From: Paenibacillus_T sp033239625 | GTDB lineage: Bacteria > Bacillota > Bacilli > Paenibacillales > Paenibacillaceae | Length of the DNA: 64,000 bases | Assembly (NCBI RefSeq): GCF_033239625.1 | Contig: NZ_BTCK01000030.1 | Coordinates: 1 to 64,000 of the forward strand | Direction of reading: 5' to 3' | Shown: positions 1 through 7,208 of the stretch, piece after piece | How positions within the stretch are numbered: the stretch's first letter is position 1 | Layout of the letters: the number at the start of each line of letters is the position of its first letter | The notes under the pieces: model-generated | The model's input: the letters and a program-made list of their open reading frames with translations, nothing else | What the model was told of the DNA's origin: nothing | The model's database searches: none | Position numbers and translations under genes: made by a program

Positions 1-27
1 GAGCCAGGATCAAACTCTCCATAAAAG
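1..27 (-). rRNA. 16S rRNA, 5' end only (partial)
   Basis: The first bases are the reverse complement of the universal 16S 5' segment (GAGAGTTTGATCCTGGCTC on the minus strand). Only the first two dozen bases of the gene lie in the window; the rest runs off the left edge. The exact mature 5' end is inferred from the usual Bacillales position. Confidence 0.93.
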
Positions 28-154
28 AAGTGCTTGTTTAGCTCATTAAAAGCTGACTTGCTTTAAAACATATCGCTCATTGTTCAGTTTTCAAGGAACA
101 AGTTATTCGCTTCGTGTTTCTCGTTACCGGCGTGTTTCTCTCGGCCGGAATTAG

Positions 155-184
155 AATATAACACGTTTTGATTTCGTTTGTCAA
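155..184 (-). promoter_or_regulatory. rRNA operon promoter
   Basis: On the minus strand a perfect -35 TTGACA (179-184) is followed after 17-18 bases by TATATT/TTATAT (155-161), pointing at the 16S gene. The roughly 130 bases between promoter and 16S are the usual rRNA leader. Sequence from 185 to 420 is AT-rich spacer with no gene that I can support. Confidence 0.75.
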
Positions 185-420
185 ACACTTATTTTTAATT
201 AAGTATTTAACTTTTCGTAATCGTTCGCCGTTTCAGCGGCGGAATTACATAATAGCATAGATCATTTTAGAAATGCAACAGTTAATTTCAATCTTTTTCA
301 CTTCAATATAGAATGGAGCTTCTTCCCCGCCCCGAAGGACTGATTACGCCCTTCAGTGTCCTACATTAAATCCACGCCTGTTTGCCGCGCCTATAATGAA
401 AGAGCCACCCCAAAGGATGG

Positions 421-1338
421 CTACACTTCTACTTTTGCTTCTACTTGCGCATCTGCATTCGCTTGTACGCCGGCATTGCGGCGAGGCATCGGGAAGTTCA
501 GCAGCAGGAAACCCGCTACGAAAATCAATGTTCCTCCAATAATGTAGATGGTGATCGGATCGCGGAAAAACAAATACGCCCACAACACCGCGAAGAAGAC
601 CATGCTGTTGCCAACGAGCGCAACAATCATGAACGGCACTTTCTTGATCGCCTCCGCGAACCAGAAGAAGCTGAGTCCCGTTATGACGCCAAGCAGGATT
701 AACGATACCCACGCCCACACCGATACCGGTCCTGTAAACCCATGCGAGTAGACCGGGACCGGAGCCGCAACGATAATCGTGCTGACGAGAAAGACGGACA
801 AGTTCATGTTTCCGTTATCCATCGTCTTAAGGAGCATGCGCTGGCTTAACACATGCACGGCGGCGCCGATTCCGGCGAACGTGAACAATAAGGTCGTCAG
901 ACCGCTACCTTCAGCCAGCTCGTCCCAAGGCGTACCATTCCAGCCGACAACGAGTACGCCGACCACGCATAGCGCAGCGGCCATCCAGCCTCGCGGAGCG
1001 ATCCGTTCCTTGAATAGCCAACTGGCAGCAAGCAGCAATACGACAGTCTGAACAGGTTGCACAAGAATGTTACCATACGAGTATCCGATCTTGAGCGCGA
1101 TGTTCTCGAATACATAATTGACTGCTTTGCCGATCGCGCCGATCCAAATCCATTTCATCCCTAACCGGATCTGTACTTTGCCATCTCGGATGAACAAATA
1201 GATAACTAGACAGATGACGCCAAAGAAAAAACGGGCAAAAGAAATAATGGCGCTGTCCACCATCGTCGACGCCGTCTTGACGAGCACGCCGACGAAGCTC
1301 CATGCCAACGTCGCCAGCAGGAGCAGCAAGTAACTCAC
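421..1338 (-). CDS. EamA/DMT-family transporter
   Basis: A 305-residue integral membrane protein with about ten hydrophobic helices in two similar halves, the layout of the EamA (drug/metabolite transporter) family. The first half begins at residue 1 and the second near residue 150. A hydrophilic, Glu/Ala-rich tail follows the last helix at about residue 285. The start is GTG at 1338, with an AGAAGG ribosome site nine bases upstream. Substrate cannot be told from sequence. It is divergent from the sigma factor gene that starts near 1500. Confidence 0.88.
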   Translation of the reverse strand: MSYLLLLLATLAWSFVGVLVKTASTMVDSAIISFARFFFGVICLVIYLFIRDGKVQIRLGMKWIWIGAIGKAVNYVFENIALKIGYSYGNILVQPVQTVVLLLAASWLFKERIAPRGWMAAALCVVGVLVVGWNGTPWDELAEGSGLTTLLFTFAGIGAAVHVLSQRMLLKTMDNGNMNLSVFLVSTIIVAAPVPVYSHGFTGPVSVWAWVSLILLGVITGLSFFWFAEAIKKVPFMIVALVGNSMVFFAVLWAYLFFRDPITIYIIGGTLIFVAGFLLLNFPMPRRNAGVQANADAQVEAKVEV

Positions 1339-1499
1339 AGAGGTACACCTTCTTTGATAGTCTCGTTAACGAACAGCAACTGTATCTAAGCTTACTCACT
1401 CCACTTCGTTTAATCAATAAACAAATCAAAGTATTTTTGTGGAAATATGCAACCAAAGCCACCCAAGAGGCATCTTACTTAGGGGGAGGAGGAAGCTTT

Positions 1500-2066
1500 C
1501 TGGATATCGTTCTGGGCTTGAGGAACAAAGATGAAGCCGCGCTTCGGGCATTAATGGAGTTGTACGGCAACAAATTGATGCGTACAGCCTACTTACTAGT
1601 CAAGGATAAGCAAGTCGCGGAAGAAGCCGTCATGGATACGTTCATACAGGCCTATCGCAAAATCGACCAGCTTCAAGATTCCGATCGGCTGGAAAGCTGG
1701 CTCCTGCGCATCACGGTGAACCGATGCCGAATGAAAATGCGCGCCTGGAGCTGGAGTCGGTTACTGCCCCTATCCAATGTGGAACAAATGATCACAGAAG
1801 AAGAAGCAGGACCGGAGAAGCTCCTGATCGAGGCTTGGCGCAATGAGAACTTGAGTGAAGCGCTGCTGAAGCTCGACTACAAATACCGCGAGGCTATCGT
1901 GTTATTTTATTACAACGGATTAAGCGTCGCCGAGATTGCAGAACAGACAAACAGCAACGAGAATACGGTAAAAGCTAGGCTTGCCAGGGGCAGGGCGAAA
2001 CTAAAATCAATGCTGGAGAAACAGGAGGATGGCGATGAGACCAGAGCAGGAACAAGAGCTCATTAG
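1500..2066 (+). CDS. ECF-type sigma-70 family sigma factor
   Basis: An RNA polymerase sigma factor of the short ECF type. Region 2 is seen in the stretch around MELYGNKLMRTAYLL and DTFIQAYRK, and region 4 in KYREAIVLFYYNGLS followed by the helix-turn-helix ENTVKARLARGR. The frame stays open far upstream, into the divergent gene, but no ATG, GTG or TTG sits behind a ribosome site there. A perfect AGGAGG at 1487-1492 lies seven bases before a CTG at 1500, so I take CTG as the start (188 residues); TTG at 1518 is the alternative. It overlaps the next gene, as sigma/anti-sigma pairs often do. Confidence 0.85.
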   Translation: MDIVLGLRNKDEAALRALMELYGNKLMRTAYLLVKDKQVAEEAVMDTFIQAYRKIDQLQDSDRLESWLLRITVNRCRMKMRAWSWSRLLPLSNVEQMITEEEAGPEKLLIEAWRNENLSEALLKLDYKYREAIVLFYYNGLSVAEIAEQTNSNENTVKARLARGRAKLKSMLEKQEDGDETRAGTRAH

Positions 2067-2394
2067 AACAAAGCTGGAGGAAGAGCTTGGGGAGCTGCGT
2101 TTTCTAAGAAGCGCGGAGGTTGTGGCTCGCACCCATCCCCGTTCAATGTGGACCAGGTTGAGAGCTTTGTGGAATTACGAACTCGAACTGCCGCTAATTC
2201 CGATAGGAGCCAGCTTCGCCTTGCTGATAGCGATTGTATTCGTCGCACAGTTACAAGAGAAGGCAGAACATTCGGAGCCGACAAAGGATGTGCCACGCGC
2301 CGAGAGACAACTCGTGGAAGCTGGCGGCAACACCTACTGGAAGGATGATTACGAGAAAGCGGTGAACGACGTTGAAATTAAAAATCAAAGTTAA
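2029..2394 (+). CDS. one-TM protein, likely anti-sigma partner
   Basis: A 121-residue protein with a charged N-terminal half (about residues 1-55, cytoplasmic), one membrane helix at roughly 57-75 (LPLIPIGASFALLIAIVFVA) and a short outer tail. The topology, size and 38-base overlap with the upstream sigma factor gene fit an anti-sigma factor that holds the sigma at the membrane. There is no recognisable zinc-binding HxxxCxxC motif, so the call rests on context. It overlaps the following TPR gene by 23 bases. A second in-frame ATG at 2035 is a possible start. Confidence 0.6.
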   Translation: MAMRPEQEQELIRTKLEEELGELRFLRSAEVVARTHPRSMWTRLRALWNYELELPLIPIGASFALLIAIVFVAQLQEKAEHSEPTKDVPRAERQLVEAGGNTYWKDDYEKAVNDVEIKNQS

Positions 2395-4477
2395 GCATCT
2401 CGCCGCGCTCGTCGCTGCCTTAGGCGCCTCGTTTATCCTTCTTCAGCTGATTGTAATGCCGAGGGTCGAAGTCACGGTCGCCAAAAAGCACTATGAGCAA
2501 GGAGCCGCCAACGGGAAAAACGAACTCCTTCAAGTCATCGATGCCTCATCAGGAGACGACAAATGGGAGCTTATCCGACAATACATGATCGAAAACGGTT
2601 CGGACCTAGGGACGACAAGCTTCAATGTCGTTATAGGAGTCGAAACCGTCTATACCAATCTGGTAACATCATACCCCGATCAGCCACGCTGGACGGGCGA
2701 CGAGAAGGTCAAGTACTTGGAGGACTACCTAAGCGGAGCTCCCGCCGATGGCTACTTGGTTCGAGCGGCGAAACAGCTGGCCCTCGAGTATCTGACGCAA
2801 GGCCGGACCGATGATGCGCTGCGTGCGCTGGAGCAGACGGAGCAAAGGCTCCCGGGCAATTACAATAATCAAAGATACGAGCTTAGGCTCGCCCGTGCAC
2901 AAATCTATGTGAATACGGAACAATCAGAGAATGCCGAACGTTTGTTGGACGATTTGAACGCAAAATCGTATCCGAAGGGCTCTTATCTTCACGACAATAT
3001 CGTGAAGCTCACGTCCCAGATCGCGGCGCAGCATAATAATGCAGCCTCAAGCGTCTCCGGCACTATCAACAGAAGCGACGGCAAGCCGATGGCGGGTATC
3101 GGGGTGTTCTTGCGAGACAGCAAGGAAGTCTACCATAGCCTGATCGAAAGCGAACCCTACCAGACCATGACCGACTCGGAGGGTAACTTCACCTTCAAAG
3201 GCGTCGTCCCCGGCAGTTACGTCATCTACATCGGTCTAAGCTTCGAGCAAATCGACGGTTGGACACGACCGGCCAAACAAGATACCGAGTGGATCGACAT
3301 TCGAGGAGGAGAACATCTGACTCGGAACATAACCTTGCAGCGATTGATCCAATTGCACGCCCCGGTAGACGAACAAGTCATCACCGGCAAGACGATCAAA
3401 TTCGAATGGGAACCCGTTGAAGGGGCTGCATACTACACCTTGAATGGAACCTTGCCCGTCGAGAACGGCACTGTAGGAACCACAATCAAGGACCATATCG
3501 AGAGCCATGCCATCGAGCTGCCCCTCGATATGCTCTACAGCGTTCCAACCGGTATTTCGTATAAAAAATTAGGAGACAAATACATTCCAGATCCCTCTAC
3601 GCTGCTTGGGTATGCCAACCCGTCCAGTCGGTTCTCCTGGAATATAGAAGCCTACGATGCCGATGGGAAACTGTTGACGCGGAGCAACGGTTATCGGTTG
3701 AACGAGCAGACGATGGGGCATCTTCCCTTCTTCTATCTGAAAGAGCGCTCGCTTACCGACGCCGACCGATTGCTGCTGGCTGACCGTCTGGATGAAGCCC
3801 TGCTCGCTTATAAGACGAACTACGAACGCGATGAACAAGATGAGCATAGTCTTCGGATGATTGTTAAGTTACTAGAGGCTAACGCCTCGGAAAATAATCA
3901 GCAGCTCGGCGTGACCGCAGTTCCTTATCTGGAGAAAATGGCAGCCGCCAATATCGATATCGGAAATACCTTGTCCTCCCTAATCGAATACTATGGAAGC
4001 ATCGGGGATTGGTCCCAAGTCGACCGATATTACGGCATGCTCAATGAAGCCTTGCGAGGCAAGGTGCCAAGCTATACGCAGGCCCAATATGGCAGGCTGC
4101 TGCTGAAGCAAGGGAAAATCCAAGAGGGCGAGGAGCAGCTCCGGCAAGCGCAAGAGAACGATCCATCGAATCGATTTATCGGTGATTATATAGCGAGCGT
4201 CATCTATACGTCCGGCAACTTCGACACAGCCGCAGAGCTCGCCCGCTTGTATCCGGAACGGTCGTATTACGATAAGAGCAACCCCGATTGGAGCATGCTG
4301 GTTCACGGTTTATTGGAAGAAAGCCAAGGCCCGAACAAGGAAACCTACTTCACGAAGCTCCAAGAAGCGCTGCGGGCTTGCTTCAGCAGTGATCAAAGCC
4401 GCATCGACGACTGGATAGAAGAACCAGCCTATGCGGCAATGAAGGCATTCATTACGGCAGTATCAGAAGTGAATTAA
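2372..4477 (+). CDS. membrane-anchored TPR protein with a carboxypeptidase-regulatory-like domain
   Basis: A 701-residue protein, third gene of the sigma operon. An N-terminal hydrophobic segment (about 8-30) anchors or exports it. Alpha-helical TPR-like repeats cover about 95-215 and again 475-690 (for example YGRLLLKQGKIQEGEEQLRQ). Between them at about 228-330 lies a beta-sandwich of the carboxypeptidase regulatory-like type (SGTINRSDGKPMAGIGVFL, then SEGNFTFKGVVPGSYVI), then a fibronectin-like stretch. The start is TTG at 2372, inside the end of the previous gene. It is probably an extracytoplasmic sensor or effector of the sigma system; this is inferred from operon position. Confidence 0.72.
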   Translation: MKLKIKVKHLAALVAALGASFILLQLIVMPRVEVTVAKKHYEQGAANGKNELLQVIDASSGDDKWELIRQYMIENGSDLGTTSFNVVIGVETVYTNLVTSYPDQPRWTGDEKVKYLEDYLSGAPADGYLVRAAKQLALEYLTQGRTDDALRALEQTEQRLPGNYNNQRYELRLARAQIYVNTEQSENAERLLDDLNAKSYPKGSYLHDNIVKLTSQIAAQHNNAASSVSGTINRSDGKPMAGIGVFLRDSKEVYHSLIESEPYQTMTDSEGNFTFKGVVPGSYVIYIGLSFEQIDGWTRPAKQDTEWIDIRGGEHLTRNITLQRLIQLHAPVDEQVITGKTIKFEWEPVEGAAYYTLNGTLPVENGTVGTTIKDHIESHAIELPLDMLYSVPTGISYKKLGDKYIPDPSTLLGYANPSSRFSWNIEAYDADGKLLTRSNGYRLNEQTMGHLPFFYLKERSLTDADRLLLADRLDEALLAYKTNYERDEQDEHSLRMIVKLLEANASENNQQLGVTAVPYLEKMAAANIDIGNTLSSLIEYYGSIGDWSQVDRYYGMLNEALRGKVPSYTQAQYGRLLLKQGKIQEGEEQLRQAQENDPSNRFIGDYIASVIYTSGNFDTAAELARLYPERSYYDKSNPDWSMLVHGLLEESQGPNKETYFTKLQEALRACFSSDQSRIDDWIEEPAYAAMKAFITAVSEVN

Positions 4478-4512
4478 GAAGTGGCTAATGATTCTATCGG
4501 ATTGGAATTTTG

Positions 4513-4541
4513 TTTAACGAAATTGGATCAAATGGTATTAT
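4513..4541 (+). promoter_or_regulatory. candidate SigA-type promoter
   Basis: TTTAAC (4513-4518), a 17-base spacer and TATTAT (4536-4541) lie 45 bases before the next start codon, so the downstream gene probably has its own promoter separate from the sigma operon. Confidence 0.4.
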
Positions 4542-4586
4542 ATACCTAACCAATCTTACAATCTACGATAGGGGAGAATTCCATAT

Positions 4587-5792
4587 ATGCATCCTCTGAA
4601 ACGTTTTTTACTTTTTACGCTGATCATCTGCTCCTGTTTCTCTCTAGCGGCTAGTGTTCCAGGCAACTATCAGTTAACGAACACGTCGCAAGGATTTAAA
4701 ATGAAAGTGAAAGACTTAGGGGTTAGCGTTCAAGGAACCTTTCTTCCCCCCGACAAAGGGAATTGGGTCGCTTTCTGGTTAGTAAACGATAGCTATGACG
4801 AGGATTTGTTGTTCGTTAATCCCCAGACTAAAGCGGTCAAAAGAATCGCAATCAGCAGAGGCTTTGACGGTGCAGACACCTTCAGCGCGGACTTTATTAG
4901 GCCGGTCGGATTTCTCACGGAGAATGACTTTATTTATACTTCAGCCAGAATCGTCGCACACAAACCCGTTTACAGCATCGCTAGCGTTAACATCTCCAGC
5001 GGAAAGGAAACGACGTTGTTCGATAATGTGCTTAAAAATATAGCTTTTTTCCGCGGTCCCATTTGGTTGAATAAAAGCAAAGACACCCTTATGGCAGCAT
5101 CCGATACAGGCGAAATCGTTCATTATAATCTTAAGAAACGCACTTCGTTCGTGCTGAAAGAAAGATTCCCTGCCGAATGGCCTTCCGAGCCTATATCCGT
5201 ATCCTCTACAGGGAACTACTTCGAAGCTTGGACCATCTTTGATTTAAACGGGAACGTTGTCAGTAAAATCGAAAATCCAAATCCGAATGTTAAAGAACCC
5301 GATGAAGTGGATAAGCAGCTGGAATTTGGTCCGGATGACAAATATGTTGCCCGATCTTATACATTCGACGGAAGCGAGGAGCATATCCTCAATCCTCACA
5401 CCGCCTACGGGGATTATTCGATTGCACCGCAGGCGATTGATATCGAGAAAGTATCGGGGAAGCTTGTTCGCAGAATTCAAACCACGCCGAAATCGAATCA
5501 ATACGTTGAAATCCATCACTGGCTTTCGCCCGATCATATCGTCCTGCACTATTATAAACTCAAACATTATGAGGACAGCGACCCGGATGTCATCGACTCT
5601 TACTATGTTAATTATGATATTGCGTCAGGCAAGTCTGTGAAGATCTCTCCGCCAGAAGAACCGGAATACGATAATGGCAAGACATTCACGCTGCGCAGCG
5701 GTTGGAAGATCGACGTAGAAGAAAATCTTTTTCAAGATAAGGACAATGCTGTTATTACTTTTACCAAACCAGACGCACCGCCAACGCCCTAA
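4587..5792 (+). CDS. secreted protein, beta-propeller-like, function unknown
   Basis: A 401-residue protein with a clear export signal (residues 1-24, KRFLLFTLIICSCFSLAAS). The two Cys residues near its end make a lipoprotein possible but no perfect lipobox is present. The mature part is rich in alternating hydrophobic strands with repeated patterns such as WLVNDSYDEDLLFVNPQT and MAASDTGEIVHYNLKK, which look like blades of a beta-propeller. I recognise no catalytic motif. The gene has its own candidate promoter and ends inside a strong terminator hairpin. Confidence 0.65.
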   Translation: MHPLKRFLLFTLIICSCFSLAASVPGNYQLTNTSQGFKMKVKDLGVSVQGTFLPPDKGNWVAFWLVNDSYDEDLLFVNPQTKAVKRIAISRGFDGADTFSADFIRPVGFLTENDFIYTSARIVAHKPVYSIASVNISSGKETTLFDNVLKNIAFFRGPIWLNKSKDTLMAASDTGEIVHYNLKKRTSFVLKERFPAEWPSEPISVSSTGNYFEAWTIFDLNGNVVSKIENPNPNVKEPDEVDKQLEFGPDDKYVARSYTFDGSEEHILNPHTAYGDYSIAPQAIDIEKVSGKLVRRIQTTPKSNQYVEIHHWLSPDHIVLHYYKLKHYEDSDPDVIDSYYVNYDIASGKSVKISPPEEPEYDNGKTFTLRSGWKIDVEENLFQDKDNAVITFTKPDAPPTP

Positions 5793-5814
5793 GGGCAATG
5801 GCGGTGTTTTCATT
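5776..5814 (+). terminator. intrinsic terminator
   Basis: A 15-base stem (CACCGCCAACGCCCT against AGGGCAATGGCGGTG, two mismatches) overlaps the stop codon and is followed by TTTTCATTTT. Its arms resemble the hairpin family found at 28368 and 33398. Confidence 0.75.
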
Positions 5815-5904
5815 TTGCTCCGTCTACGCAACTAGCTTTGAGTTAGATTACCCGGTGCCTGTTCCGAAGCCTATTGACTATGATCGCTTACAAAATGCAA
5901 TACA

Positions 5905-5934
5905 TTGTTTACATTTTGGAATACATAGTATACA
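5905..5934 (+). promoter_or_regulatory. promoter with repeated ATACA-type sites
   Basis: TTGTTT (5905-5910), 18 bases and TATACA (5929-5934) precede the XRE gene. The stretch repeats AATACATTGTTTAC and AATACATAGTATAC, which could be the operator of the small regulator downstream (inferred). Confidence 0.45.
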
Positions 5935-5970
5935 ATCATTTCCAACCAACAACTGGAAAGGATCTCGCAT

Positions 5971-6174
5971 ATGCTTGTTAATAACGTTCGCGAACTAAGA
6001 GCACGCTTCAGATGGTCGCAGCAGGATCTGGCGGATGCCATCGAAGCTACTCGCCAGACGGTAGGGTTGATCGAGAAAGGAGATTACTCCCCTTCGATTA
6101 CGCTCGCGCTCAAGATCGCTGCAGCCTTCAAGCTGCCGGTCGAGGAAGTATTTTATTTGAAGGAGGATGAATAA
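5971..6174 (+). CDS. XRE-family small transcriptional regulator
   Basis: A 67-residue single-domain DNA-binding protein of the Cro/CI (XRE) type: the helix-turn-helix is SQQDLADAIEATRQTVGLIE (about 16-35), followed by the family signature KGDYSPSITLALKIA and ending FKLPVEEVFYL. It matches the YgzD/YvaO-like short regulators that sit before a membrane protein gene. AAAGG lies 9 bases before the ATG. It is followed within two bases by a membrane protein gene and probably controls that operon through repeats in its own promoter. Confidence 0.9.
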   Translation: MLVNNVRELRARFRWSQQDLADAIEATRQTVGLIEKGDYSPSITLALKIAAAFKLPVEEVFYLKEDE

Positions 6175-6175
6175 G

Positions 6176-6628
6176 ATGTTGTCACGGATTATGCGTTCGC
6201 CGCTCATTTCGACCACACTGTTTCTCGCAACGCTAGGGGATGTCTATCTGCTTATGAAAGTAATTGATTCGGGCCAACCCTATCAATTGAGTACGGCAGG
6301 ACAGATATATAACTACTGCTTGATCGCCCTTCTATGCCTGTGGGTGACGCTTGTCATTATTCATAATCGACGAAATCCGAAGGACCGCATTAATGTGTGG
6401 GGCGTGATCCCGTCTGAACTTCGGGAAGTGGATGAGGGCCAGCAATGGATCACGTTCAAAGCTTGCCGCAATGTCTATATCTATTACAGCTTCAGTCTGC
6501 CCCTTGCTGCAATCGCAGTCCTATTATTTACACCCAATCATGTCGGCACATTAATCACTTTCGGATTGTTGGGATTAGGTCAATATCTCGTCTATAGTCT
6601 GACCAATTGGAAGTACAGCCGCGTCTGA
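6176..6628 (+). CDS. four-helix membrane protein paired with XRE regulator
   Basis: A 150-residue protein with four predicted membrane helices (near 9-25, 44-60, 104-120, 126-142). AAGGAGG (6160-6166) is nine bases before the ATG at 6176, whereas the ATG at 6167 touches the ribosome site, so 6176 is chosen. Proteins of this size next to a short XRE regulator are common in Bacillales and of unknown function. Translation is likely coupled to the regulator, whose stop is at 6174. Confidence 0.7.
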   Translation: MLSRIMRSPLISTTLFLATLGDVYLLMKVIDSGQPYQLSTAGQIYNYCLIALLCLWVTLVIIHNRRNPKDRINVWGVIPSELREVDEGQQWITFKACRNVYIYYSFSLPLAAIAVLLFTPNHVGTLITFGLLGLGQYLVYSLTNWKYSRV

Positions 6629-6656
6629 TTCTATTAGAACGGGTAGGTGACGGTCC

Positions 6657-7142
6657 GTGTTGGAATGGGGAAGTCATATAGACGCCGCCGGGTGGCAGTA
6701 TGTCGCACTGTTTGTTCTTGCTGCGCTCCCTTGGCTCGATGTATTTCTTGTCGTGCCTCTAGGCATTGCGTGGGGCTTATCCCCGATTACCGTAGGCATT
6801 ATCGGATTCATCGGCAACCTGTTAACGGTTATCGCGTTATGTATCTTCTCTCGGCAGTTTGCAGCATGGCGGGAAAGACGCAGAGCAGCCAAGGGCAAAG
6901 AACGAGGTTCATTGTCCAAGAGAGAAGAACGGGCCAAGAAACTGTGGGAACGCTATGGACTCCCCGTGCTGGCACTTCTCGCCCCCGCCGCCGTGGGCAC
7001 TGACATAGCTGCTGCCATAGCGCTTGTTCTCGGTTCTTCACCCAAACGCGTCTTCGGCTGGATGGCGGTCAGTCTTGCTTTGTGGAGTACGGTAATGGCG
7101 GTAGGTGCGGTGTATGGTTTCGGCTACATGAAGTGGATTTGA
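6657..7142 (+). CDS. small multi-drug export family protein
   Basis: A 161-residue membrane protein with hydrophobic helices near 15-35, 42-65, 103-128 and 134-158, and a basic cytoplasmic loop (RRRAAKGKERGSLSKREERA) in the middle. The LPWLDVFLVVPLGIAWGLSP and YGLPVLALLAPAAVGTDIAA patterns fit the putative small multi-drug export (Sm_multidrug_ex) family; real transport activity of that family is poorly shown. Start GTG at 6657 with AGGTGA six bases upstream. Spacing from the previous gene is 28 bases. Confidence 0.72.
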   Translation: MLEWGSHIDAAGWQYVALFVLAALPWLDVFLVVPLGIAWGLSPITVGIIGFIGNLLTVIALCIFSRQFAAWRERRRAAKGKERGSLSKREERAKKLWERYGLPVLALLAPAAVGTDIAAAIALVLGSSPKRVFGWMAVSLALWSTVMAVGAVYGFGYMKWI

Positions 7143-7208
7143 TTCTGATTGTTGATGAATCAGCACCATTAGATTTAGAACCATCTACTAAGGGGTGAAT
7201 GCGTTCCT

